Made by a program: the position numbers and the translations under genes. The notes below the pieces were generated by a model, which saw nothing but the letters and a program-made list of their open reading frames with translations, did not search any database and was not told where the DNA came from. Positions 6,738-14,692 of a stretch of DNA of 18,228 nt are shown piece after piece; within the stretch, counting starts at the first letter, position 1, and the number at the start of each line of letters is the position of its first letter. Source of the stretch: DASUFI01 sp036274635 (GTDB lineage Bacteria; Planctomycetota; B15-G4); NCBI GenBank assembly GCA_036274635.1, contig DASUFI010000196.1, forward strand, positions 1 through 18,228, written 5' to 3'.

Positions 6738-7904
6738 ATGGCCCCGGACGAGCTCGACCACGCGGTCGTCAAGCGCCTGTTCCTGGAGGCGACGGGCCTG
6801 CCGCCGGGAGAGCGCGAGGCCTTCCTCGACCGCGCCTGCGCCGGCGACGCGCGATTGCGCGCCGAGGTGCGCTCGCTGCTGGGCTTCCACGACTCGCGCA
6901 CGCTGCTGCGGCCCGCGGCGCCGCTCTCCACGCGCCGGCGCGTGCTCACGCTCGCGATCGTCGGCGCGCTGCTCGTCGGCGCGCTGCTCGCGGATGCCGC
7001 CATGCGCCGCTCCGCGCTGCAGGAGGCCACGGCCGCCCTCGTGGCGCAGGCGGGGCAGGGCGCCGACCGCATCGCGGCCTGGATGGACGCGCGGGCCGCG
7101 CAGACGCGCGGGCTGGCGTCCGAGCCGACGCTGGTCGACGCCGCGCAGGAGCTCGCCGTGCTGGCCACGGTGCAGGAGCCCGATGCGGCCGCCCGGCTGC
7201 GCGCCGCGCCCGCCGCCGGCCGCGTGCAGGAGTTCGCCGCGCAGCTGCTGCGCCAGGGCGGCCTCGAGCTGCTCGCGCTCGTCGATCGCGACGGCCGGCT
7301 GCTCGCCGGCGACTCCGGTCCCGGCATGCCGTCCCTGCAGCCCGGCGAGCGGGTCGCGCGCGCCGACCGGCTCGCGCTCGAGGACGCGTGGCGCGGCGCC
7401 ACGCTCGTGCTGCCGCCCGAGCCGCGCGACACGCGTGGCGGCGCACCGGGCGCGTCGCTCGCCGTCTACGCCGCCTCCGTCGTCGCGGGCGCTGGCGGCC
7501 AGCAGCCGGCCGCGCTCGTGCTCGCCTTCCCCTGGGAGGACGAGCTGCTCACGGGAGAAGGCCCCGGGCTCGTGCGCCTGCTGGACAGCCGCGGGCGGAG
7601 CTGCGCAAGCGGGCCGGTCGCAGGGGGCGACCTCGATCGCGCGGCGGCGGAGATCGCGGCGCGGCGCAGCGGCAGCAGCTCGGCGCCCTACGCCGACGCG
7701 CAGGGCACGCTGGTGATCGGCGCCTGGCGCTGGCTGCCCGCGCCGGGCGTGGGAATCGTCGCCGAGCGCCGCCTGAGCGAGGCCCTGGCGCCACTGCGCC
7801 CCGTGCAGGTCGCGCTGCTGCTGCTGGTCACCGGCGCGGCGACGTATCTGCTGCTGGCCGCCTGGCGCACCGCCCGCAACGCGCCGCGCGGGGTGCGGCC
7901 ATGA
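6738..7904 (+). CDS. Membrane sensor (Cache-like) with kinase-associated N-terminus, no kinase domain
   Basis: Predicted 388 residues. Residues 1-53 match the short helical segment usually found just before the catalytic domain of Planctomycetota/Acidobacteriota Ser/Thr kinases: VVKRLFLEATGLPPGEREAF, then DRACAGDARLRAEVRSLL. A membrane helix follows at about 69-86, an extracytoplasmic region at about 90-345, and a second helix at about 356-376. Only 12 residues remain after that, so no kinase domain is present. The extracytoplasmic part includes ALVDRDGRLLAGDSG and ends VIGAWRWLPAPGVGIVAE, the membrane-proximal pattern of double-Cache ligand-binding domains. The next gene has the same pattern, so the two sensors look paralogous. 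The stop overlaps the next start as ATGA. It may act as the non-catalytic subunit of a two-chain receptor. Confidence 0.75.
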   Translation: MAPDELDHAVVKRLFLEATGLPPGEREAFLDRACAGDARLRAEVRSLLGFHDSRTLLRPAAPLSTRRRVLTLAIVGALLVGALLADAAMRRSALQEATAALVAQAGQGADRIAAWMDARAAQTRGLASEPTLVDAAQELAVLATVQEPDAAARLRAAPAAGRVQEFAAQLLRQGGLELLALVDRDGRLLAGDSGPGMPSLQPGERVARADRLALEDAWRGATLVLPPEPRDTRGGAPGASLAVYAASVVAGAGGQQPAALVLAFPWEDELLTGEGPGLVRLLDSRGRSCASGPVAGGDLDRAAAEIAARRSGSSSAPYADAQGTLVIGAWRWLPAPGVGIVAERRLSEALAPLRPVQVALLLLVTGAATYLLLAAWRTARNAPRGVRP

Positions 7905-9994
7905 CGGGCGACGACGAGGGTCGCCTGCTGCCGCGCGCGCTGCGCTGGCTGCCGCTCGCGCTGCTGGCCGCGCTGGCCGGCTTCGGCTGGTGGACGCACG
8001 CCTCCGTCGAGACCGTGATCCGCCAGCGGCTGGCCGACGCGCTGACGACGCTGGTGCAGTCCGACGTGGCCGCGCTGCGGCTGTGGATAGACGGCGAGCT
8101 CGTCGGCGCGCGGGCGGTGGCGCACGTGGCGGCGGTGCGCTCGGCCGCCGTGGCCGTCGCGCAGTCTGCCTCGGGCGCGGACCGCCCCGCGCTGCTGGCC
8201 GCGCCCGACGCCGCGCAGCTGCGCGATGCGATGGTCGGGCCCATGGCCGCGCTCGAGCTGACCGGCTGGGCGCTGGTGGGCAACGACGACCGCGTGCTGG
8301 CCTCCTCGCACGACGAGCACGTCGGCTACCGCGCGCTGGCCGAAGCGACGGACGTCTTCGCACGCGCGCGGCGGGGTGACGCGGCCTTCGGCCGGCCGTT
8401 TCCGGCGCTCGTCGCTGCGCCGCAGCCGGGCGTGGCCACGCTGTTCGTGGCGGCGCCAGTCCGCGACGACGCGGGTGCGATCGTGGCCGTGCTGGGCCTG
8501 CGCCTCGATCCCACCAGCGGCTTCGGCCGCGTGCTGCAGGTCGCGCGACCGCCCGTGGCGGGCCAGACCTTCGCCTTCGACGCCGAGGGTCGCCTGCTCA
8601 CGGAGCCGGCCTTCACCGCGCAGCTGCGCACGCTGGGACTGCTGGCGGGCGGGCCCGGGACGTCCGGCGCGCTGGGGCTGCAGCTGCGTGATCCGGGGGT
8701 GGATCTCGTGGACGGAGGCCGGCCCGCGCGACCACGCGACGAGCAGCCGCTCACGCACATGGTGCAGGAGGCCGTCGCCGGGCGCGCGGGCGTGGACGTG
8801 GACGGCTATCGCGACGTGCGCGGCGTGGAGGTGGTGGGCGCGTGGGACTGGCTGCCCGACCAGGGCTTCGGCGTGGCGGTGGAGGTGGACCGTGACCGCG
8901 CGTGGGCGCCGCTGGCCCTGCTGCGGCGGGCCTTCGCGGCCCTCATCGCCGTGCTGCTGCTGGCCGGCGCGGGCCTGGGGCTCGCATCGCGGGCGGCCTT
9001 CCTCTGGCGCCGCCGCGAGCACCGCGCGCTGCGCAGCCTCGAGCGCCTGGGCCAGTACACGCTGGACGAGCGCATCGGCGAGGGCGGCATGGGCGTGGTG
9101 TGGCGCGCGCACCACGTGCTGCTGCGCCGGCCCACGGCGGTGAAGCTGCTGCTGCCCGAGCGCTCCACGCCCGCGGACATCGCGCGCTTCGAGCGCGAGG
9201 TGCACCTCACCAGCCGGCTCAGCCATCCCAACACGGTCGCGATCTGGGACTACGGGCGCACGCCGGAGGGCCTCTTCTACTACGCCATGGAGTTCCTCGA
9301 CGGCCTCGACCTGCGGCGGCTCGTGCGGCGCTGGGGGCCGCTGCCGCCCGCGCGCGTGCTGCACGTGCTGGTGCAGGCCTGCGAGTCGCTGCGCGAGGCG
9401 CACGAGCTCGGTCTCGTGCACCGCGACATCAAGCCGGGCAACCTCATGCTCTGCCGCTGCGGCGGCATCCCGGACACGCTCAAGGTCGTGGACTTCGGCA
9501 TCGTGAAGGCGCCCGGCGACGGCGCGCCCGAGGGCCTGCTCGGCACGCCGGCCTACATGGCGCCCGAGGCCGTGCGCTGCGAGCCGGTGGACGCCCGCGC
9601 CGACCTCTACGCCCTCGGCGCCACGGCCTACTTCCTGCTCACGGCGACGGACGTCTTCAAGGCGCCCACGCCCGCGGAGCTGCTGCAGCTGCAGCTCCAT
9701 GCGGCGCCGGAGCTGCCGTCCGCGCGCGCCGGCCGCGCGCTGCCGGCCGACCTCGAGCGGATCGTGATGGCGTGCCTCGAGAAGCTGCCCGACGCGCGAC
9801 CCGCGTCCGCGGCCGTGCTCGCCGCGGAGCTCGCCGCCTGCGAGGACGCGGGTGAGTGGACGCGCGCGCTGGCCGAGGCGTGGTGGCGCGAGCATCCCGC
9901 CGTGCGCGAGCCGGCGGGCGGGACCGCGCCCGCGCCCGAGCTGCCGCGCACGTTGTCCGTCGACCTCGACGCACGGTCCGGCGCCGACGCCTGA
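7901..9994 (+). CDS. Transmembrane Ser/Thr protein kinase with Cache-like sensor
   Basis: Predicted 697 residues. A membrane helix lies at about 17-33, an extracytoplasmic sensor at about 34-344, a second helix at about 345-366, and a Hanks-type kinase domain at about 386-660. The catalytic elements are intact: glycine loop GEGGMGVV from Gly393, Lys415 in TAVKLL, catalytic loop HRDIKPGN with Asp509, DFG at 531-533, and GTPAYMAPE in the activation segment. The sensor ends VVGAWDWLPDQGFGVAVE, typical of Cache domains and parallel to the upstream protein. Unlike most bacterial kinases of the PknB type, the kinase is C-terminal to the membrane region. It starts at an ATGA overlap with the upstream sensor gene, so the pair is translationally coupled. 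The likely substrate is the nearby ECF sigma factor, by inference from context. Confidence 0.9.
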   Translation: MTGDDEGRLLPRALRWLPLALLAALAGFGWWTHASVETVIRQRLADALTTLVQSDVAALRLWIDGELVGARAVAHVAAVRSAAVAVAQSASGADRPALLAAPDAAQLRDAMVGPMAALELTGWALVGNDDRVLASSHDEHVGYRALAEATDVFARARRGDAAFGRPFPALVAAPQPGVATLFVAAPVRDDAGAIVAVLGLRLDPTSGFGRVLQVARPPVAGQTFAFDAEGRLLTEPAFTAQLRTLGLLAGGPGTSGALGLQLRDPGVDLVDGGRPARPRDEQPLTHMVQEAVAGRAGVDVDGYRDVRGVEVVGAWDWLPDQGFGVAVEVDRDRAWAPLALLRRAFAALIAVLLLAGAGLGLASRAAFLWRRREHRALRSLERLGQYTLDERIGEGGMGVVWRAHHVLLRRPTAVKLLLPERSTPADIARFEREVHLTSRLSHPNTVAIWDYGRTPEGLFYYAMEFLDGLDLRRLVRRWGPLPPARVLHVLVQACESLREAHELGLVHRDIKPGNLMLCRCGGIPDTLKVVDFGIVKAPGDGAPEGLLGTPAYMAPEAVRCEPVDARADLYALGATAYFLLTATDVFKAPTPAELLQLQLHAAPELPSARAGRALPADLERIVMACLEKLPDARPASAAVLAAELAACEDAGEWTRALAEAWWREHPAVREPAGGTAPAPELPRTLSVDLDARSGADA

Positions 9995-10077
9995 GGCCCG
10001 CGCCGGCCCATCCGCGGCCGCCATCGAATCGCGCGGGGCCGGGTGGCACGATCACGCCCGCCGCCAGCAGCCTGGCC

Positions 10078-10083
10078 GGGGAG
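10078..10083 (+). promoter_or_regulatory. Shine-Dalgarno deciding the start of the 358-residue lipoprotein
   Basis: GGGGAG lies six bases before the ATG at 10090. About 30 bases further upstream a CACGAT at 10047-10052, with TCGAAT 17 bases before it (10024-10029), could be a weak promoter. Confidence 0.4.
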
Positions 10084-10089
10084 CCGCTC

Positions 10090-11166
10090 ATGAAGATCGC
10101 CACGCCGTACGTCCTCAGCTGCCTCGCCGCGTTGCTGCTCGCCGGCTGCGACGCGATCGGCCCCAGGAGCATCCCGGTCGACCGCTCCGACTACAGCACG
10201 TCCATCGCCGAGTCGTGGAAGCAGCAGACGCTGCTGAACATCGTCAAGCTGCGCTACATGGACCTGCCGGTCTTCGTGGAGGTGGCCTCCATCGTCGCCG
10301 GCTACTCGATGCAGACGGGCGTCGCCCTCACCGGCACGAGCTCCTCGCCCAGCGCGGTGCAGGGAGACTTCCTCTCGGCGGGCGGCTCGGCCGTCTACAC
10401 GGACCGGCCGACGATCACCTACGTGCCGATGACGGGGGAGAAGTTCCTGCGCGCGCTCATCACGCCGATCGACCCGAAGAACATCTTCTTCATGCTGCAG
10501 GCTGGCTACGCCGCGGACTTCATCCTCGGGCTGACGGTCGATTCGCTCAATGGCGTGCGCAACCGCTCGGCGTCGGGTGGCAAGGTGCGCGAGGCCGACG
10601 CGGACTTCGTGAAGGCCGTGCAGCTCATCCGGGAGGTCCAGCTCGCGGGTGCGGTCGGGATGCGGGTCAAGGTGGACAAGGCCACCGGGGACAGCGCCGT
10701 GCTGCTCATCCGGCGCGACGACATCCCGGACGACGTGCGCGCGAAGGCCGCCGAGATCCGGCGGCTGCTCGGGCTGCCCGCGGACCAGCAGGAGTTCAAG
10801 CTGGTCTACTCGCAGGGCCGCGGGGCGCCCGACGAGCTGGCGGTGAACAGCCGCTCGATGCTGCAGATCATGGGCGCCTTCGCCACCTACGCGGACGTGC
10901 CGCAGGCGGACGTCGACGCGCATCGGGCGCTGCCGTCCCTGGAGAAATCGCCCGAGGGCACCGTCGAGCAGCTCGTGCACATCCACAGCGGCAAGGAGCA
11001 GCCGCAGGGCGCGTTCGCGTCCGTGTTCTACCGGGACTCGTGGTTCTGGGTCGCCGACGACGACCTCTTCACGAAGCGCGCGCTCACGGCCGTGGTGTTC
11101 TTCTTCACGCTCATGGGAGAGCGCGGCGAGGAGCCGCTGCCGCTGGTCACCATCCCGGCGCAGTAG
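10090..11166 (+). CDS. Uncharacterised lipoprotein
   Basis: Predicted 358 residues. The signal peptide ends LAGC with Cys20 as the lipidation site. Residue +2 is Asp, which in E. coli would favour retention in the inner membrane; sorting rules in this host are unknown. The mature protein opens with a well-structured segment (SWKQQTLLNIVKLRYMDLP, then VFVEVASIVAGYS). It continues with TYVPMTGEKFLRALITPIDP, a helical middle, and a C-terminal RDSWFWVADDDLFTKRALTAV. I believe similar conserved lipoproteins exist in several Gram-negative phyla, but I know no function. It lies 95 bases after the kinase gene with its own Shine-Dalgarno, so it may or may not belong to that operon. There are no enzyme motifs. 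Confidence 0.8.
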   Translation: MKIATPYVLSCLAALLLAGCDAIGPRSIPVDRSDYSTSIAESWKQQTLLNIVKLRYMDLPVFVEVASIVAGYSMQTGVALTGTSSSPSAVQGDFLSAGGSAVYTDRPTITYVPMTGEKFLRALITPIDPKNIFFMLQAGYAADFILGLTVDSLNGVRNRSASGGKVREADADFVKAVQLIREVQLAGAVGMRVKVDKATGDSAVLLIRRDDIPDDVRAKAAEIRRLLGLPADQQEFKLVYSQGRGAPDELAVNSRSMLQIMGAFATYADVPQADVDAHRALPSLEKSPEGTVEQLVHIHSGKEQPQGAFASVFYRDSWFWVADDDLFTKRALTAVVFFFTLMGERGEEPLPLVTIPAQ

Positions 11167-11174
11167 CCGCGCCC

Positions 11175-11202
11175 TTGCGGCGCGCCGCGCGCTGCCTACG
11201 AT
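11175..11202 (+). promoter_or_regulatory. Sigma-70-type promoter for the S9 peptidase gene
   Basis: TTGCGG (11175-11180), a 16-base spacer and TACGAT (11197-11202) resemble -35/-10 elements. The transcript would start near 11209, giving a leader of about 30 bases with AGGAGG at 11224-11229. Confidence 0.5.
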
Positions 11203-11237
11203 GGGCCGTCCCTCGCCGCGACCAGGAGGTCCACGCC

Positions 11238-13262
11238 GTGAGAGCCGCCCTCGTCCTCGTCCTGCTGGCTGCCGCCGTGCCCGCCCAGGACACTCACCCC
11301 TTCTCCGTGCACGACATGCTCGCGATGGAACGCATCTCCGACGCACGCGTCTCGCCCGACGGGCGCTGGGTGTCCTTCACCGTGCGCACCACGGACGTGG
11401 ACGCCAACAAGGGCCGCACCGACATCTGGCTCGCGGCGACGGACGGCTCGGGCGCGCGCCGGCTCACGACCGACCCGGGCGCCGACGGCAACGCGCGCTG
11501 GCTGGACGCGGACTCGCTCGTGTTCCTCTCCTCGCGCGGCGGCTCGTCGCAGGTGTGGAACCTGGCCATCGACGGGGGCGAGGCCGCGCCGCTGAGCAAC
11601 TTCCCGGTCGACGTGGACAACCTGGAGGTCTTCCCCGGCAGCCACCGCCTGCTGCTCGGCTTCGACGTCTGGCCCGCGGCCAAGTCGCTGAAGGACAGCG
11701 CGGAGATGGACGCGGCGCGCAGCAAGCAGCCGGGCTCGGCGCGCATCTACGACTCGCTCCTCTTCCGGCACTGGGACACGTGGGAGGACGGCAAGCGCAG
11801 CCATGTCTTCGCCTGGGACCTCGGCGCGCCCGAGCCCGTGGACCTGATGCGCGGCATGGACGCGGACGCGCCCACGAAGCCCTTCGGCGACTTCACGGAG
11901 ACGTCGATCGCGCCAGACGGCAAGACCGTCGCCTTCGTGGCGCGCGTCGCGGCGCGCGAGAACGCCTGGCACACGAACACGGACGTCTTCCTCGTGCCGT
12001 CCGACGCCAGCGCGCCGCCGCGCGCCGTGACGGCCGAGAACCTCGGCTACGACCAGCTGCCCTGCTTCTCGCCCGACGGCCGCACGCTGGCCTGGCTGTC
12101 CATGCCGCGAGCGGGCTACGAGTCGGACCGCCAGCAGCTCATGCTGCTCGACGTCGCCAGCGGCTCGCGGCGCAAGCTCGCGCCGGACTGGGACCGCTCG
12201 GCCTCCGAGATCACCTGGTCGCGCGACGGCAAGACCATCTACGCCACGGCCGACAACGTGGGCTGCACCTCGCTCTTCGCCATCGACGTGCTGCAGGGCA
12301 CGGTGAAGATGCTGGTCGAGCGGGGCACGAGCGCCGCGCCGCTGGTGACGGGGACGGACATCGTCTACCAGCACGACACGCTCGCGTCGCCCGTGGAGCT
12401 GTTCGCGCTGCCGGCGGCCGGCGGCGAGCCGCGCGCGCTGACGCAGCTCAACGCGCGGCATCTCGCCGCGGCGCGCATGGGCAAGTACGAGCCGTTCACC
12501 TTCACCGGCGCGCACGGCGACACGGTGCACGGCTACGTCGTGCAGCCGGTGGACCTGCAGCCGGGCAAGCAGTACCCGACGGTGATGCTCATCCACGGCG
12601 GGCCGCAGAGCACCTTCGGCGACCACTTCGGCTACCGCTGGAACCCGCAGATCTTCGCGGGCGCGGGCTTCGGCGTGGTCTTCATCGACTTCCACGGCTC
12701 GACCGGCTACGGCCAGGCCTTCTGCGACTCCATCCGCGGCGACTGGGGCGGCGCGCCCTTCACCGACATCCTGACCGGCCTCGACGCCGCCGTCGCGAAC
12801 TTCGACTACCTCGACGGCACGCGCGTCGCGGCCGCGGGCGGCAGCTTCGGCGGCTACATGATCAACTGGATCGCCGGCGCGGCGCCCGACCGCTTCAAGG
12901 CCCTCGTCTGCCACGACGGCAACCTCGACGAGCGCATGGCCTACTACGACACCGAGGAGCTGTGGTTCCCCGAGTGGGACCACGGCGGCACGCCCTGGGA
13001 CGGCCCGGACGGCTTCACCAGGCACAACCCGATCGACCTCGTCGGCAAGTGGAAGACGCCCATGCTCGTCATCCACGGCCGCCAGGACTATCGCGTGGTG
13101 GACACGCAGGGCATGGCCACCTTCACGGCCCTGCAGCGGCGCGGCATCCCCTCGCGCCTCGTGTACTTCACCGACGAGAACCACTGGATCACCAAGCCGC
13201 AGGACTCGCTCGTGTGGTACGAGCAGGTGCTGGGCTGGATCAAGGAGTGGACCGCGAAGTAG
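11238..13262 (+). CDS. S9-family (prolyl oligopeptidase/DPP-like) serine peptidase, exported
   Basis: Predicted 674 residues. The signal peptide spans about 1-17 (ending VPAQ). Residues about 25-430 contain WD40-like/TolB-type propeller repeats such as DARVSPDGRWVSFTV, CFSPDGRTLAWLS and TWSRDGKTIYATA. The alpha/beta-hydrolase domain covers about 430-674, with HGGP for the oxyanion region. The triad can be placed at Ser536 in GGSFGGYM, Asp617 in HGRQDYRV and His649 in ENHWI. This layout is typical of dipeptidyl-peptidase 5/acylaminoacyl-peptidase-type S9 enzymes, which release dipeptides or blocked residues from oligopeptides in the periplasm. The GTG start is chosen because AGGAGG lies eight bases upstream and the signal peptide begins directly there. 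The frame is open far upstream without meaning. Confidence 0.92.
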   Translation: MRAALVLVLLAAAVPAQDTHPFSVHDMLAMERISDARVSPDGRWVSFTVRTTDVDANKGRTDIWLAATDGSGARRLTTDPGADGNARWLDADSLVFLSSRGGSSQVWNLAIDGGEAAPLSNFPVDVDNLEVFPGSHRLLLGFDVWPAAKSLKDSAEMDAARSKQPGSARIYDSLLFRHWDTWEDGKRSHVFAWDLGAPEPVDLMRGMDADAPTKPFGDFTETSIAPDGKTVAFVARVAARENAWHTNTDVFLVPSDASAPPRAVTAENLGYDQLPCFSPDGRTLAWLSMPRAGYESDRQQLMLLDVASGSRRKLAPDWDRSASEITWSRDGKTIYATADNVGCTSLFAIDVLQGTVKMLVERGTSAAPLVTGTDIVYQHDTLASPVELFALPAAGGEPRALTQLNARHLAAARMGKYEPFTFTGAHGDTVHGYVVQPVDLQPGKQYPTVMLIHGGPQSTFGDHFGYRWNPQIFAGAGFGVVFIDFHGSTGYGQAFCDSIRGDWGGAPFTDILTGLDAAVANFDYLDGTRVAAAGGSFGGYMINWIAGAAPDRFKALVCHDGNLDERMAYYDTEELWFPEWDHGGTPWDGPDGFTRHNPIDLVGKWKTPMLVIHGRQDYRVVDTQGMATFTALQRRGIPSRLVYFTDENHWITKPQDSLVWYEQVLGWIKEWTAK

Positions 13263-13275
13263 CCGGCCGCGCGCG

Positions 13276-13650
13276 TCAGGTGGAGGCCGCGACGGCCCCG
13301 GCGGCGGCGGCTGCGGCGGCGGCGGCAGCGGCCGCAGCCGCGGCGGCGGTGCTGGCCGCGTCCGAGCCCGCGATGATGGCCGGGCCGAGGCCGTAGCCCT
13401 TGAGCGGGTTGAGCCAGAGCTGCTTGCCGGTGCGCGCGTCGAGGCAGGTGACCTCGCCCGCGTCCGTGGCGTAGACGCGTCCGTCCTCGACGACGAGCGG
13501 CACGTAGCTCGAGCCCTTGTGCAGCTTCGTCGACCACGCGATCTCGCCGGTGTCTCGGCGGAGCGCGACGACCTGGCCCTTCAGGCCGACGATGAGGAGC
13601 GAGGGCGGGACGGCGGCCGCGGACGACCTGGACGACCTGGCGGGGACCAT
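13276..13650 (-). CDS. Small PQQ-propeller-like repeat protein with poly-Ala tail
   Basis: Predicted 124 residues. Two PQQ-type propeller blades can be seen: GLKGQVVALRRDTGEIAWST at about 23-42, and GRVYATDAGEVTCLDARTGKQLW at about 57-79, each with the (L/A)D..TG...W pattern. Full PQQ propellers have 7-8 blades, so this is a short relative, possibly oligomerising, or of the known small two-repeat type. After GYGLGPAIIAG the tail is low complexity: a run of 16 alanines followed by GAVAAST. No signal peptide is present, so it should be cytoplasmic. The ATG at 13650 has GGAG seven bases upstream; a longer frame reaches 13824 but would overlap the divergent transporter gene. The function is unknown and PQQ binding is not shown. 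Confidence 0.7.
   Translation of the reverse strand: MVPARSSRSSAAAVPPSLLIVGLKGQVVALRRDTGEIAWSTKLHKGSSYVPLVVEDGRVYATDAGEVTCLDARTGKQLWLNPLKGYGLGPAIIAGSDAASTAAAAAAAAAAAAAAAAGAVAAST
13295..13355. repeat. GCG/GCC microsatellite encoding poly-alanine
   Basis: The plus strand is an imperfect run of GGC/GCG triplets, interrupted by single-base changes such as GCT, GCA and GGC-CGC. It encodes the alanine tract in the minus-strand PQQ-like protein. The region is a likely site of slippage and length variation. Confidence 0.6.
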
Positions 13651-13732
13651 GCTGGCGCTCCGGGGAGTGGGGCCCCGATTCTCGCGCAGGCTGGCCGGCT
13701 GCGTCACCTCCCGACGAAAGGCGGCGCAGGCC

Positions 13733-13762
13733 TTGGCAATCGGCCTCGGCCGAACCGATGCT
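13733..13762 (+). promoter_or_regulatory. Weak candidate promoter for the queuosine-precursor transporter
   Basis: TTGGCA (13733-13738) is followed after 18 bases by GATGCT (13757-13762). This is a reasonable -35 with a poor -10, and would give a leader of about 40 bases to the ATG at 13808. Only one AT-richer patch is present in this 157-base divergent gap. I see no riboswitch-like structure. Confidence 0.25.
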
Positions 13763-13807
13763 CTCTGGCCGGCGCCGCGCGCGCCGCCGACCTCGAGCGA
13801 GACCCGG

Positions 13808-14542
13808 ATGTCCGCCACGCCCAACCCGCGGCACTACAAGTACTACGCCCTGGTCATGTCGGCCTTCGTCACGGTGCTGCTGTGCAGCAACCTGATCGGC
13901 CCGGCCAAGACCTGCGAGGTGCACCTGCCCTTCGCGCTGCCTTGGCTCGGCTCGGTGCTGATCTTCGGCGCAGGCAACCTGTTCTTCCCCATCTCGTACA
14001 TCTTCGACGACGTGCTCACCGAGGTGTACGGCTACGCGCGCTGCCGCAAGGTCATCTGGGCCGGCTTCGGCGCGATGGTCTTCGCGACCTTCATGAGCCA
14101 GGTGGTCATCCGCATGCCGGCGGCGGCCAGCGAGTCCTTCAACACCGTGCTGCAGCCGGCCATCGAGACGGTCTTCGGCAACACCTGGCGCCTCGTGATC
14201 GGCTCGATGCTGGCCTTCTGGGCCGGCGACTTCGTGAACTCCTACGTGCTCGCCAAGATGAAGCTCTGGACCAGCGGCCGCTACCTGTGGACGCGCACGA
14301 TCGGTTCCACCATCGCGGGCGAGCTGGTGGACAGCCTGCTCATCTACCCGATCGCCTTCGCCGGGATCTGGACGGCGCACACGCTGGTGTCGGTCATCGT
14401 CTTCAACTGGATCTTCAAGGTGCTGGTCGAGGTCGCGCTCACGCCGTTCACCTATCTGGTCGTGGGCTTCCTGAAGAAGGCGGAGCAGGAGGACTACTAC
14501 GACCGCGACACGGACTTCACGCCCTTCTCGCTGCAGGACTGA
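13808..14542 (+). CDS. yhhQ: Queuosine precursor transporter, YhhQ/VUT family
   Basis: Predicted 244 residues, with about six hydrophobic segments. Family marks are clear: the first helix with LLCSNLIGPAKT, FPISYIFDDVLTEVYGYARC, the middle FWAGDFVNSYVLAKMKLWTSG, TRTIGSTIAGELVDSLLIYP, and the C-terminal KVLVEVALTPFTYLVV. YhhQ-type carriers import preQ0/preQ1 for the queuosine modification of tRNA anticodons. The acidic tail EQEDYYDRDTDFTPFSLQD is cytoplasmic. The ATG is chosen because homologues begin near NPRHYKYYALV. The upstream Shine-Dalgarno is weak. The gene is divergent from the PQQ-like gene, and no queuosine biosynthesis genes are in the window, so import may serve salvage. Confidence 0.9.
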   Translation: MSATPNPRHYKYYALVMSAFVTVLLCSNLIGPAKTCEVHLPFALPWLGSVLIFGAGNLFFPISYIFDDVLTEVYGYARCRKVIWAGFGAMVFATFMSQVVIRMPAAASESFNTVLQPAIETVFGNTWRLVIGSMLAFWAGDFVNSYVLAKMKLWTSGRYLWTRTIGSTIAGELVDSLLIYPIAFAGIWTAHTLVSVIVFNWIFKVLVEVALTPFTYLVVGFLKKAEQEDYYDRDTDFTPFSLQD

Positions 14543-14679
14543 AGCGCGGCGCGCTGCGCTCGGGGCGAACGGGCGAGCGGCGCCGCCCGCGGGGCCTCTG
14601 GCAGCGATTCGGGGCCGCACGGTTTCGTCACGGGGTCCGGGCCGCCGGCACCCTGTGGTGGCGCGGCCCGAGCTTCGCC

Positions 14680-14685
14680 TATCCT
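14680..14685 (+). promoter_or_regulatory. -10-like element before the S10 peptidase gene
   Basis: TATCCT ends 7 bases before the ATG at 14693. No Shine-Dalgarno precedes this start, so transcription may begin at the ATG. No clear -35 is visible. The 150-base gap from 14543 otherwise shows only GC-rich sequence with no recognisable feature. Confidence 0.3.
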
Positions 14686-14692
14686 CTCGCGC

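Noticed and set aside
9852..11237. Upstream extension of the S9 peptidase frame
   Set aside because: This part overlaps the lipoprotein gene in another frame, and the signal peptide with AGGAGG directly before GTG 11238 sets the start.
13651..13807. PreQ1-type riboswitch before the YhhQ-type transporter
   Set aside because: The gap lacks the A-rich tail and small stem-loop expected; only GC-rich sequence is seen.
13651..13824. Longer N-terminus for the PQQ-like protein
   Set aside because: It would overlap the transporter start, and the ATG at 13650 has a GGAG seven bases upstream and fits the domain.
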